The notes: generated by a model not told the origin, from the sequence alone. DNA of 64,000 nucleotides from Umbilicaria muhlenbergii (GCA_000611775.1 KK106981.1:689592-753591), one strand, 5' to 3'; shown: positions 11,768 to 24,800, numbered from the stretch's first letter. Made by a program: numbers and translations.

Positions 11768-14700
11768 ATGACCGTCGAAACACTCGCCGTGTCAGCAGCG
11801 ACGATGCCTTCGAGCGACTCCGCCGCCCTCTTCCATGGAGCCAGACAACGTCCAGGCTCTCTGAAACGAAAGTTCGAGGGAGCGGGCCCTGGCTTTTCCA
11901 CAAGGCCGGAGGAAATGCGCGGAGAAGATGCAACCGTGGGGGCGGTGTCACCTGCGCGAGGGAATCCAAGTTTCTCACAAAATTCACCCAAGAAAGCAGG
12001 TGTGCTGGGTCGCCAGAACTCCCTCCGCCGAGTTAAAAACAGTACGGACGTGTTGCGGCAGCGTTCGACAAAAGCGACGTCGAGGGACATTGCGCCGGAT
12101 GGACTTTCAGGTGGAAGGGAAGGCAGACAATTTACAGTGGCAAACGTGGGAAACAACGGCATGATATATTTAAGGTAAGCGGGCGTCGCAGGAGTGAAAT
12201 TCGCTGTGGGCGATGACAGTTGGGACGGTGTCCTAGCGGCGACATGGAGAATGAGCACGCTAATGTGTTGTGCCCGCTAGACCGGTGGTGCGGCCTCCAC
12301 AGCAAAGGCCTTCGGTACCGTCATTCGTCTTCCCTCCCACGGCCCAAGCGGCAGGTGCCACGATCAAGACGGATATCAAGCGAACATCGGAAGAAAAGAC
12401 ACGCGATAGCTCGTGGTCGGAAACGCAAACCTCGCAAACGCCAACGCATCTTGGGCGCGTCAACTCGACTGGTCGCAGAACGCAGAGATCGAACTCAACT
12501 TCCAAGCCGCTCAGCACTCGTCATCGCTCGAATTCACTATCAACTTTGGATCGATACGCTGGAGATCGGAACGTCGTACCGGGCGCCTTCAAGGTTGACA
12601 TTGATCGACCACATCCATTGGCTAAGACCTCCGCACAAACATCGTTTCCGACCTTAGAGGTACCCATTCCGCATTATCGCCTGGGCACACCCAGGTTTAG
12701 TGCTCGGGGAACCGCGTTTCTGCACAGCTCAATCTACACAAGGACATCAACCAACGACGACGTCCGGTCGTCGGTATTTTCTGGCGCCGACTTTGAGAAA
12801 ATCTTTCCAGTACCGCCAGGCATGGAGCCTCGTCGCGTACCCTCCCGCAGACACTCTCACACTTCGCCACAACCCTACGCCGTGCGTATAGCTCCGGTCA
12901 GGGCAGAGTCGGGTGACCCTGCCCCATTACCACCGGTCGCTTTTGACCGCAAGAAAGAGCCCATCGTACCCGCTATGTTTGATGAATTGGCCGCCAACAA
13001 AGACGACGTCTCCGTCGTTCGATATTCTCCCACCACTGGGGATATTACAGCGGCTTCGCCTGCCCGCATAATAGCACAGGTGACATCGGAAAACTTCCTC
13101 GACTATGAGCTGCTGTCAGACTTCTTTCTGACTGTGCGATCTTACTTGTCTACTCATGACCTATTGGCCTATCTTGTGGCACGCTTCGAATGGGCCATCA
13201 ATAAGTTTGATGACGACGGCCGGGTCATCCGAGTTCGTGCTTTTGCCGCACTTCGACATTGGATACTGAACTACTTCCCATATGACTTCGTCGTCGATCG
13301 CGAACTCCGGGTTCAATTTTGTGAGTATCTCAATAAACTGTCGAGAGAGGTACGCGAGAGATCTATATACGGTGCCAGCGACTTGAAGCTCATTCTGGAC
13401 CTGAAGAGATGCTGGAACGGTCGATGCGCACTCTACTGGGATTGTGCAACATTCGATGGAGACAGCCGCTATGATGTGGACATCGTTCCTGGTGGTATTG
13501 CAGGAAGCCGGAATAGCGAGCTCAGTCATCCGAGTCAGCTTCAAACAATGTTGATTAATGCCCCGCCATCTAGGCAGGAAGACGAGATAGGACAAGGTAG
13601 AAGTGCATCTACGCTTGACAATTGGTTCGATGCTGTCATGGAAGCTGGAGACACAGAGCCTCACACTCATAAGCGGCAAATTTCCGGTGCGACGGTCCGC
13701 AGTCTACCTATATCTCCAATGAGCGAACAGAGTATCCAGGTACTATCTTGCTCGATACCAGCTAAAGGACTTAAGCGCACGATGATGACCTCGAGCCACG
13801 CATTCGGCGCTCATCCTGTGCCCGCAACGGCTCCGAATCACAGAATAGGCCCAGCGGCTCCGTCAGCAGTTTACAACGAAAAACAAGCACGTCCCAAGCA
13901 CACACACAAGCGAAGTGGTAGTTTCTCTGACGCTCTTCGAGATCATCGTGCACCATTGCCTTCCTCAAAAGGCGAACAATCGGACAACCGGCTGTTGACG
14001 GCCATCCCATATGCAGGTAGCATGATCCGTGGCAACGTGTTCCCACCAGGCCAGCCTTATGTGGAGATCCGCGCACCCATCACACCATCGGTCGAGTTAC
14101 CGAACGTGTATTTTCCGTCCGAAGACAGCGACAGCAGTTATGCCGACACTACCATCAAATCTCATGGATTGAATGCTCCTGGAGTCAAGAACATCTTAGG
14201 GAGTATCCGTCGTGCATTGAGCAGCAAGCAAAGTGGCAGTCACCACTCCTCAATTACGGGCGCAAAAGCGCCTCCGCCGCATCAGTCTGAATCCCGCAAG
14301 GCCTTGGGGCTACCTGCAAATCAGAGATGCTACTGTGGTGAAGATCATGAACGTGAAGGTTATAAAAACAAGGGACGTGCAGACTTGCTAGCTGCAGATG
14401 TGGCAGAGTCCTTCCAACGAGCATGTAACGGAGATCTAGGAGAAGACTTGCAGCGTTTGCGCGGCGCTGAAATATCCCCTCGGAACGAAGGAACGAGACG
14501 GCCCTCTGATGCTCTGCCCATGCCAGATTCTCGGCCTGCCAACAGCCGGAGAGAACAGAGTGCAGTTACCCTTGGGAGTCAGTCCATTCCTATTGTGGAT
14601 GACACAGGATCTGATAGACCGCCTATGCCAAGTATCTCCCGTGAGTTTGTGACAGGCAACACCACAGACGCATTCGAGCCCAATTTGTATGGCGTGGCGC

Positions 14701-17189
14701 CTAGCCTGACGCCCGAGACTTCGGCAGCTATAGTGAGTCGGGTTTTCCAGGCTGAAGTGCAGTACGACGAAAGGCATCCCAGAAACAACAGCATCCACTC
14801 TGTCTCTTCTGGTCAAATTGTCTACTTGCCCAAATCCGAGCCTATGGGTCAGCTCTCTGATGGCGAAGAGAGGCCAGTTGCCAAACCATCTGTGCACCGA
14901 CCCGGTCCCTCAACCGTATCGCAAGGTAGATCGTTCAGATCCACTCGCTCTGCGTCTACATCATTACGCAGATATGCATCGTTTCAAAGTGGCATGGCAA
15001 AGCATGTTCCGGATTATAGCTTCAGCGCAGCCACTGCGTCTGACTCGGCCGCTCGTTCTTCAAATGCCACTTTCGATAGTCCGCCAACACGCATGCTTCG
15101 CCGACGACCTGGTGGTGATCTACGTGCCAACCAGAACGTTCACGACCTCGAGCAGTTGCCAAGACCACGATCCACTGGATCAATCACGACCTATACCGAC
15201 TCGGTGATCGGTTCGGGGCTCTACATTGCTAAGAGAAGCAATGCAAGGGACGTGTCAACTTATGGGTCGTCACAAATACTTCGGTCCGTACCACTAGAAC
15301 CTATTATTGCCACCTCGCAGAAATCGCCATCGCTCGTGCGAACACATTCCTCCCAACCAGCCTTGCGTCCCTCATTCGAGGCTGCAGTTGCTGAGTTTGC
15401 CCGGATCCCAGATGATGAAGAGGGTGGGATTGAAGCTACCCTTTTGAAGCTTGAGGGCAAGTACGAGAAGGCTCCAGCCGAGTACAACACAGCACACTCG
15501 GGCGAATCGATGGGCATGAAAGGTACCTCTCATCCGAAGCGAGAATATCAGGATCAAGATAACTCTGAGGAATTGCGCCGTCAGTACAACCACGTCGCTG
15601 ATTCTACTGATTCGAATGTCCTCGAGATATCTCGGGAAGGCATGGTCAGCGTATCAACACTCCCAAAGAACGCGGAAGTCCCTGCATCAAGCAGATCTAA
15701 TTCGCAGTACATCTCCAGACTGGACCCAAGCGTTTACGCAGAATCAGATGAGTCGTACAACTCAATTCCCTTACTTGAACGGGGTCTCAGTGGGAGATCT
15801 ACGCGAAGAGGCCATGTCGAACAGAATGGTCACAAGGGCTTCGTGCCACAACGGCTAACAACCAACAATCGAAACGGCGTCTCGGACGCGCTAGAATCGT
15901 CGAAGCTATCGATTGAGCATGACAGCGTAATGAGATTCAGGCACGGCTCGTCAGTGCCTACCGCAACAACTGATTCTTTCCTCCTGGATGAAGATGAAGA
16001 CCTTAGCGATCTCTCCTCCGAAATGTCAGGAGACGATGCCGAACTGGAGCAAACCATATACCAAGCTCCTGCAAGCCCCATGCACAATTTTCCCGACTTG
16101 CTCGTTCCAACAACAGAAATAAACCACCGACCTTTGCGATACCCGCCTTCGCCACCCATGACAACTGAAAACGCTCTCGAGATTAAAGCACAAGTACACC
16201 AAACACAGGAAGATCGAAAACCCCCCACACCCAACCCGTCGCCCATAACTCAAACTGCCGAACCGATACTCGACTCCGCGACTGTGGCATACAACCAGAC
16301 GGCCACGTTGCCATCGATTACCGGATATGCAAACATAATTTCTTCACGGACATCTCAGCATATGTGCTTTACACTGGCATATGGTTCTGAGACCTTGGCT
16401 GAGCAGTTTACCATCATTGAAAAGGACGCACTAAACGAAATCGATTGGAGAGATCTCGTGGACATGCGTTGGCATCATAAGTCGCTACAAATACTGAACT
16501 GGGTTGAGTACCTCCGCACCCAGGATCCCACTGGCGTCGACCTAGTCACTGCACGTTTCAACATCGTGGTCAAGTGGGCTCTGTCCGAAATCGTCATGAC
16601 ACAGAACATCGAGGAACGCGCCTTGACTATTGTCAAATATATACATGTCGCACAACAATGCAGGAAAGTCCACAACTATGCGACATTGCTACAACTCACC
16701 ATAGCCCTGACCTCTATCGATTGCTCCAGACTGACGAAAACATGGGCGAGGATACCTGCTGCGGAGAAGAAGATTCTTCAGGACCTGGAGACCTTGGTCA
16801 CTCCTACGCGGAACTTCCACAATCTGAGAAGGGTAATGGAGACAGCGAACGCAGAGGAAGGTTGCATTCCTGTTGTTGGTATGTGGCCCATGCTAGCTTC
16901 TGGACGCTGGCCTTACAAGTGTGCTAATTTGTGCCTAGCTTTATATATTCACGATCTCACGCACAACTCACAAAAGCCGGCTCAAATTCCGAACACCCGC
17001 CGTGGCGAACCTTTGATAAACTTTGAACGCCATCGCACGACAGCATCCATTGTGAAAAGCTTACTTCGTCTTATCGACGCAAGTGCCAAGTACACGTATC
17101 AACCTGTCCAAGGCCTTATCGATAGATGTCTTTGGATGGCCACGCTTACTGACGAGGCGATCCGATCCCGCAGTAAGGAGCTGGAATAA
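11768..17189 (+). CDS. LTE1: LTE1-type guanine nucleotide exchange factor (RasGEF)
   Basis: Two exons (11768-12174 and 12281-17189; GTAAGC donor, GCTAATG branch, CTAG acceptor) give about 1,771 residues. The splice joins the fungal LTE1-like block FTVANVGNNGMIYLR to PVVRPPQQRPS. A RasGEF N-terminal domain lies near residues 365-490 (LLSDFFLTVRSYLSTHDLLAYL). The CDC25-type catalytic RasGEF domain is at about 1500-1771 (LAEQFTIIEKDALNEIDW and SEIVMTQNIEERALTIVKYI). Some 1,000 residues of Ser/Pro/Arg-rich, disordered sequence lie between them, the same split layout as yeast Lte1. Yeast Lte1 promotes mitotic exit from the bud cortex and interacts with Ras; catalytic action on Tem1 is disputed. 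An in-frame ATG at 11804 is an alternative start. Confidence 0.85.
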
Positions 17190-17962
17190 ATTCCGCGTTT
17201 TACACGCCGCAACTTGATACTACCGACTGCGTAGATCTTCAATCCTATGTTGGACATGCCCTCGCTACTATCCCACACCTCAACGCTTGTATAGCTTTAG
17301 TGAAGATGTCTTAATTGTTTAACCGTTGTCATGTCCATAACGCCCAGCATATGAGTTCATGATTTCTCTTTGGGTATGTGCGTACTTTGGTGGAGGTGAT
17401 GCTGGTCGTTTTGTATAAGTATATACCTCTAGACACTTCTAGACGGGCTTTTAGGCTCTCGATGACTGTTGTGGGTTGGCCTTGCGCCTTGTGCTTCGAT
17501 ACTTGGAGCAAACTTGGCTGACCCAAAGACCGTGGGTACTTAATGCAATATATTGATGCAGGTAGTAATGTCTTCTCATATTTATTAAAGCGCTGCGCCT
17601 ACTGTGATACGCATTGTGTTCTTGCTTGAGGCTTTGTTGGGCTTGCTGCGGGTTTTGTGGGATTTACGAACCCTACGCCTCTCCGATCACCTTTGTAACC
17701 TTACTCCTGCGATCATATCCTCACGACTCCCTGAAAACTTCCATCTATGCTAACTTAGCAACCCCCGAATATCACACCAGGTTGAACACTCGGAGTGTGG
17801 CACCTCGTGAGCAGGTGCATCGAGTTCCAAAGCGGTTGCACAGTGTTGGAGATCGCACTTCGTCATTTAATCTTCGGCAGTAAAGATTACTATGCGAATA
17901 CTAGCCACACCAAGTAGGACAACCCTGTTCCATTCTTCTTACTCTTTCTCCCTGTCCGTATC
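17190..17962. other. Convergent intergenic region
   Basis: This holds the 3' end of the LTE1-like gene and, from the other side, the 3' end of the small secreted protein gene. It is AT-richer than its neighbours. No gene, RNA or repeat was recognised. Confidence 0.4.
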
Positions 17963-18605
17963 CTATGCTATAGTACCTTCACCAACGACATTCCCGCCAT
18001 CCACGATTCTAAAGCTCACCGCCCCTTCGACAGCATTGCTGATCATACAATCCCCCACCGACGCGATCGCCGCCCTGAGAACGCCCCATGTCGTCTGGTG
18101 ATTGTTTGCGTTTACCACGGTCACCGCAATGCCACCTTGCAGCCAACGGAAAACGTGACCTCCAGCCTGGGCTTCGATAATGCCGTCACCAAAGATACTC
18201 ATTGTGTCGATGATGAGTTGAAGCGCGCCTTCCAACATCTCCAAGACCCCCTGGCCGGGGATGGCGTGCAAAACCGTCATGACGATGTAGGTTCGGCTGT
18301 TGGGGGCACACCATGTTATGTTGTTTTTCATCGCATGGCGGGTTGCAAGGTCATTGGACGGTGAGAGACTGCGGCCGTTGAAGGTGCTGGAAGGGTGTCA
18401 GCAGCTGCTACTGGCTTGCTTGATAACATGGCCAAAGATAGCAGGGGTGCCTCTCTTACGTTCCGGCTACAGTTGTTGGGGAATTCTGACAGTATTGGGT
18501 TCGAGGAGTAAGGGACATGGCCATATCGGTGATGACTGGCATGGCCGGGCTTCGAACGACCGCATAGGTCAGGGCGACGATAATTGACAAACAAAGGGAT
18601 CGCAT
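17963..18605 (-). CDS. Small secreted protein, function unknown
   Basis: Two exons (18605-18460 and 18386-17963) give 189 residues. The donor is GTAAGA; the acceptor CAG follows a GCTGAC branch site. The first 20-odd residues (MRSLCLSIIVALTYAVVRS) form a clear signal peptide. The mature part has few cysteines (YCQN, TWCAP, GDCMIS) and ends with a patterned region containing NNHQTTWGVLRAA and SFRIVDGGNVVGEGTI. That looks like a family of fungal secreted proteins of unknown function. I considered an Hce2/Ecp2 effector fold, but the cysteine spacing does not fit it. Size and secretion make it effector-like by inference only. Confidence 0.75.
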
Positions 18606-18637
18606 GGTCTCGAAGGATTCCGGTTGTGTGATCAAAT

Positions 18638-18938
18638 TTATACCAGGTTGATGCCGGAAGAGGCAGATTTCTTTGCCAGGGACTTGGTCACCTTTATGTA
18701 CGCCTGCTTATACTTTGGGTTGCAGAACGGGAAGCACCCTGCGAACCTGGCCAGACATCCTTGCTTTACCCCACGTTCCATACTGATCATTAGAGGATTT
18801 TCGCCATCTGCCGGGACTGTGGATATTCGCGATAGTTTTGTAATATGCAGGGTCCAACCCCATCTTTTCCGCGAATGACAAGACGTTTCAGCCGTGGCAC
18901 CTGACATTCTTATCCGCAGGGTAGTTGCTGAAGAGCAT
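18638..18938 (-). pseudogene. Possible decayed gene fragment
   Basis: The minus strand carries protein-like sequence spread over two frames. One opens MLFSNYPADKNVRCHG, meets a TGA at 18890-18888, then continues with SFAEKMGLDPAYYKTIANIH and YGTWGKARM. Near 18708-18724 the reading must change frame to continue into AYIKVTKSLAKKSASSGINL before the TAA at 18638. The compositional continuity suggests a host gene remnant with one stop and one frameshift. I cannot name the family, and an intron-containing gene cannot be excluded. Confidence 0.25.
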
Positions 18939-19404
18939 CTATTCGCAGGCCATTGTTGTGGACGGGAACCTCTAACAAAGAAATGACCAGATGTTTACAA
19001 AAATAATGTCAGTCTACTTCTGATGCATTAGCCAGGTCAGTAGGCACAGTATGCTAGGATTGGCAGAATGGGAACGCCAGAGAATAGAACGCCAGCGATC
19101 CGCTCATGCAATCAATAGCCACTATATAGGGAGGTGCATTGGGGGTTACGCTGAGCTGTCAAATAAGAGGAGTCCCTTCTCGCACGGTTGGTCATGTGTG
19201 CATCGATGTTGAAGACCGACTAAATATTTCCGGGTAGATTAGTCATCATATTTAGGGCAAATCCTGACCCTATACCGTTCTGCTGGGGCACTTTCGGACA
19301 GCACTGAAGTAACACCGGATGCCACGTCAAACCAAACTACCCAAGTTTTATCGACAGTCAAGACAAGGATCGAAGACTCGATGACACAATTATATGGAAA
19401 GAGG

Positions 19405-21272
19405 CTAAGCTTTCTTTTCTTTGTCTAGCCACTCCTTCACGAACCCCCTATAATCCTCCTGCCCATAGCCCCGACCAAACAGCTCTCCTATCCAACCCCA
19501 CCCCTTCCTCCAATATCGCAGGCCCAAATCCCGATATAGAAAATCTAAATAAGGCACCCTGTCAAAGGCGACGTCTGGAAGTCTAGCGCCATACCCATAT
19601 GGATATCTCCACCGGCCAAAGCGGTTGAAGAGTGCTGTTTCGTAGTAGAAATAGCCATCAAGACCAACGCCGCCGGCAAAGCCATTCCCAGATCCAGTAG
19701 ATGAAGCCGAAGATTCCTTGCTTTCAATACTGAGCCTCATCACAGGCTTTTCCAACCGCCCATTCAGCCAAACGAACGCCCACAGGCTGCTAATCTCCGC
19801 CCTCAAGGCCCCTTGTAATGTAACAAAAAAGCCCAGGAAGATAAGACTCCGATCCGTGCCTTCGGCCATCCCCGGCGGTACCATGGCCCTCCAGAGCCTC
19901 CAAGGCGTATATTCTTCAACCCTCTCCTCGCCTTCAAGACCGCCACCCGTTCGTGCCGTTTGCAGATGCTCTCGCTCATAGTCCCTCCCCGGTCTCCTCG
20001 CCAGCCTAGGAAACCGCTGCAGTATCTCCACATCTACTCTCCTGTTCAATCGATCCCACGTCTCCCGCTGCGCGCCCGTGAAATCCGTACTTGGAATCCC
20101 CAAATGCGCATGCATCTCCTTTGGCAAAAACTCAACCGTAGATCTCCACTCCCACCCCGTCGCACGAACCAACGCATCCGTACTCAGACCCGTCCCATCC
20201 GCAAAAACCACCCTCCCGCCCGCCCCCAATCTCGCAACATCCTGTCTCTGCACCTTCACCCGCCCCGCAGTAACAAAATCATGAATACTAGTCGGATAAT
20301 TCAAAATCCCCAACCCAGTCGCATACCAGAAAACCTCCTCATCCGGAATCAACCCCTTCAACTCTCCCCTCCCAGTCAGCCCCATCCGCACCACCAGATC
20401 CCTCCCCAACTTCGCCCACAGCGCATCCACCGCCCACCTCCCCCACCGCGTCCCATGCAGCAGCGACCGCACATACCCGAACCCATCCGCGCCTCCCCAA
20501 AGACACGGCGAGAACCACGTCAAGACCCTGGTCGAAGTCAGCTTCTCCAACCAGCGTCTAAACGTGCCGATATAGACATGTGGGCGCGCCAGATACGTCG
20601 GTCCGTGGCCCGAGCGGCGGATGATCCAGTCCACGTGCTTCCCGGCGCTGGCGAAGAGGTAGACGTAGTCGTAGGCGGCTTTGGAGCCGCCGATGACGGT
20701 GACGCGGTTGATGGACGGGTTGGCCAGCAGGGGTGGGGCGGAGGTGGCGAGGGAGCCGAAGGTGGTGATGGGGGCTTGGAAGGATTCGGAGCCGGGGATG
20801 TGGAGGGGGAAGGGGGTGGAGGCAACGCCGGGTGGCTATGATCAACTGTTTGCAGAGGATGGTTCGGTTTTGCGATTTCTTCTCGGGCTTCTCTTGCGGA
20901 GAGGATTCCCATGTCGAAGTGTGCAAGCGCCAGCCGTCATCGACCTTCTCTGCTGTCCGTACTTTTGTGTTGAACGTAATCCGCCTCGATAGATCGAAAG
21001 TCTCGGCGTACTGGCGGAGGTATTCGTGCAAAATCTCGCCTGGGATATGCTCCTCTTTCTTCACGCCAAAACCAGCGTGCATGGGAATGTGCCGAGTAGA
21101 TTGTTCGAACACAGTCCTGGGTATATTCTCTCTTTTGCCCAAACCCCTCCAACAGATTCGTTCGAGTCTAGAATTAGTAAGTCAACGGATGATCACAGAC
21201 GATGTATGTCTTTGCTGCCACAAGCCCTTGAATGCCTGCTCCAACGACAACAACATCAACCCGTTTATTCAT
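19405..21272 (-). pseudogene. FAD-dependent (flavin-containing) monooxygenase, frameshifted
   Basis: The minus strand encodes a near full-length (about 620-residue) fungal FMO-like enzyme. From the ATG at 21272 it has the FAD dinucleotide motif VVVVGAGIQGL. Then come SNESVGGVWAKERIYPGL, HIPGEILHEYLRQYAETFDL, the LIIATG strand, a second Rossmann motif VIGGSKAAYDYVY for NADPH, and a second ATG-like motif (VRATGW) in the C-terminal half. The reading frame shifts three times: near 21176-21183, at the GGG of 21083-21085, and at the GGG of 20830-20832, where one base too many sits between ATG and VAST. Everything between is well conserved, and the last 490-odd codons are open. So this is either a young pseudogene or a functional gene with consensus errors. 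No splice pair repairs the shifts. Confidence 0.8.
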
Positions 21273-21890
21273 TTTTTTGGCTAGGATGTGGCGACCAATA
21301 TATGGTTGCACGAAGATGGTTTGTACAACGACAATAATACAGAAGTTACATGGTCAGCGATGTTGCTGCGTGGCCGCCTTCGATACTTAGTCGAAGGATT
21401 GAAGGAGTTGGTCGGCTTCCATGCGGGGGCTTACACTAGAGCTGCACAGACAGATCGATCTGCGTACGCAGCTGCATACTATGCCCATGATTCTGCGGCA
21501 TGATACGTCGACTGTCGCCAAGTGGTAAAGATCGATACACTTGAACCGTGGATGATGATCTACCTTAGAGACCTCATGCAACCCTGCCGCACCCGGGTAT
21601 CTTATGCAGTGCCTCGCGCATATGCGGACAGTGCATCAGCATCGGGTCGAAGGGGAAAATGTAATGCATATGCTGCTGCAAGAGTTCGGATGTGTATGTA
21701 TAAATGTAATGTGCAATCGATCCTCAAGCACGCACATTTTCACAATCCCCGCAAATATGTACTCACAACCCAGGGGGGGAACCACCTCCAGCCGCAACGC
21801 CATCGCTTGCTTTTGCAACCATCCCTGCGACAGGATCAATGCACGTAGCTGAACAACAATAGTAGCGTGCAGAAGCACTCATGATCACTA
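21273..21890. other. Intergenic region between FMO and M13 genes
   Basis: Both sides are minus-strand: the 3' end of the M13 peptidase gene and the promoter of the FMO-like gene. Nothing else was recognised. Confidence 0.4.
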
Positions 21891-24800
21891 TTACCACAGC
21901 TCGCATGTTGGTTCCTTGTTCGGGCAATTGAAACTCTCTGCAAAGTCCCGAGAGTTTGCTAACGTGCCCTACGCTGAACGTCAGAAAATTTGTCCATGCA
22001 ACCGGGAGTGGCGTGGCAACTCACAAGTATACGAGCCCAGTTTGGCGAATGTGGGTCTCGATATATACGCTCCATGGCCAGTTCTTTCCTAGTCTTGCCA
22101 CACCAAAAGTTGGCATAGGAGATAAAGAAGATCTGTTCCTTCGTATAGTCACCGAATCCCGGTAAAAGCTGGGCTGAATGATCTAGCTCGCGCTGTTTCC
22201 AAGCTGCAAAACTAGCGCTCAAGCCTCCGGCATCAGCAATGTTCTCGCCCAGAGTCAGTCTGCCATTGACGTGTAGCGGCTCGTCGTCCAAACCCGGTAC
22301 CGTGAACTCGTGGTATTGGTCGACAAAACACTGTGCTTTCTCTTTGAAAGCCTGAACCGTTTTGTTGTTCCACCAGTCCATAAAAGTCCCATTCGGAGAA
22401 TAGTGACGGCCGCTACTGTCGAAAGCTAGTGAAGTATTAGCTGAAGCAATTGTATTTGCTATGTAGCAGGCGTAGGACAGAAAAACACAAGGCTATCTTG
22501 AGCGGAGAGTTCTCGGGTACCCCAGCAAAAAATCGACGAGAGCGACTCTGGAGAGTTCCAAGAGTGCAAATTGTAGAGCCCAAATGACTTCTACAATCTG
22601 ATCACTTGATCCTCTACAATCTCTCATGGCCCTCGGAGTTTTGGTAAGTCTCTTCAAAAAAGGACTGCCATGAATTCTGACCATACGCCTGATAGTTGAA
22701 ACGTACCATGTGAGAGCTCGTGACCACTGACAGCCCCGAAAGAGCCGTAGCTGAGATACTGGGGTATGCTCGGGTGGTAAAAGACAGGTGCTTGCATGAT
22801 CCCGGCTGGGAACACGATCTCATTTCCGGCGGGATTATAGTATGCCTGGTAGAGTGTCCAAATTAGCTACATTATGCTTCATGGAGCATCGGAGTCAAGG
22901 GCTTACATTTACGGTTGGAGCAGTCATTAGCCACTCATTACGATCCGTGGGTTTACCTAGTTTGGACCACTCGTGATTTGTCTGGAATTTCGCAGTCGAT
23001 ATGGCGTTATTGAAGAAATCGGAGCTGGAGACATTCAGCGATGCATAGTAATCCCTGAGTGCTGCAGGTTCGCGGATTGAAGGACTCTTCGTGGGAAAGC
23101 CGATCTTTTGTACAATATTGCGCACTATAGATCTCGTATGTCAGTTACCTAAGACTGGCAAATGGAGGGCCAGATTGAGTGACAGTCCTCCTCTCGACTG
23201 CTCGACAACAAGTCGATATTCCTGAATATCAATGTCATTTTGGAGACGGTCCGCAGCGTTGAGCTGCCAATCCTTTGAAACTGCTCCTTCAGGGAAAAGA
23301 TGCAACTAAGAGAGCAGAGAGCGAATACCTTTCTCAATACCAAGCTCCCTGACATCCTTACTCATCCACTCTGCGGCATTAAGTTTCTTGATGTATTGCT
23401 CCCTTATGTCCGCAACAATTTGATTTCCAAAATCCTGAGCCTCGTCGGAAAAAGCTTTCTCAACGAAGAAGCGACTGAGGATCCAGCCCACGGAATCATC
23501 GGCCTCTCTTACGCAAGTCCTCCACCTCTCTTCCGTCGCGTCCGGGTCCTTGCCCCGAAGTTCGTTATTGAATCTCGTAAGGGGCTTGAGTGCCTCATGC
23601 TCGACCTTGCTCGCCCATGCTTGCACGGTCTTCCAGACTAGATAAGCCTGCACCGTCTCCTTCGTGGTGCTGCGAAGGATAGACGATACGAATTTGAGGT
23701 ATGAAGGAGATCCGACGATGATACGATCGGCTTTGAAGTCAGAAGGTGCTAGACTTGAGATTATGAATGGAATTGAGACCTGCGGCAGAAGGGCCCTTGT
23801 TTCATCCAAAGTGCGCGGGTTATAATACTTCGTGACGTCATTGGCTTCCTCAGTATCAGGCGTTGCTTCTGCGAGTTGGGATTCGAAATCTACCAAAGCC
23901 TTGACCAAATCCTCGTTAAACACCGAGGGAAGCTCCGAGACTTCGAAGGTGTCCTGGCTCCCATGTCCTGAAGATGATGAGTTCTGCTCCGCCTCCCGGA
24001 GGAGCGCCTCAAGGACTTGGCCGATGGTGTTGCTGTAGCTCTCCAGTATCTTGTCATCCTTGTAGTATTCTTTCGAGGGCAGGCCTGGGCTCTGCGGCGC
24101 ACTGAGCATTATAGCGACGGAATCAGGGCTTTTGTCGTCAGCCTATGAAACATGTATGAGTCAGTTCAGCTCCTCTTACAGCTGCCGAGTTCAGAAATGG
24201 TAAGGACGCAGGGTCAGGATGAATTGCAGTTTGATCTGAGGAACCCCACTTTTCCTCGTTATATTTGATTATCTCCTCACAAACCATTTTCCATTTCGTT
24301 ATTGGGGAGCCACCAACTCATTGTTGACAGAGGAAAACCAAGATAGTAGACTTACATCAATATTAAACGCAAGCAGCGGGGCAACTCCGATTTTCATCAA
24401 GAAAACGACGACATCTGACAGCTGGTTCTCTCCGAGATATGTCAAGCCCTTTTGTTCTTGATTCCCCAGAACAGGAAACGGACTTGTAGTTTTACGAGGT
24501 TTCATTGCGGGAAATAGGTCCTCGATTTTACGTAGGATGTCAATCAATGGCTGAGCACCAGCCTTCTTGATCCTTTCCTCATCCATGCAGGCGTTATAAA
24601 CATCTTTGAGCATATTGAAATTCTCCTCGTCAACAGTGGAATGAGAAGTAGAACCTTCGTGACCAATTGGGTATGGCGATTCGAGAATGTGTCGCAGCAT
24701 AGTCTGGGAGTTCTCTGCCATTATCGTTCCGGTGAAAGCGCCTCCTTGGTCAGCTCGAAGATCGTGCTTCTCTTGCCAGCCTTCGCAGACCAATTCGTCG

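Noticed and set aside
18545-18565. A GTTCGAA-type tRNA B-box look-alike on the minus strand
   Set aside because: It lies inside the signal-peptide exon of the small secreted protein; no A-box or cloverleaf can be formed around it.
17963-18605. Hce2/Ecp2 effector assignment for the small secreted protein
   Set aside because: Size and secretion fit, but number and spacing of cysteines do not match the Hce2 pattern.
19960-20841. A 293-codon plus-strand frame rich in Pro/Arg/Gln
   Set aside because: Antisense of the FMO-like gene, whose flavin and NADPH motifs are unambiguous.
21141-21205. A 33-base intron (GTCTG to TTCTAG with a TACTAAT branch site) in the FMO-like gene
   Set aside because: Too short for a normal intron, and removing it leaves the wrong frame for the conserved SNESVGGVWAKERIYPG block; a frameshift explains the sequence better.
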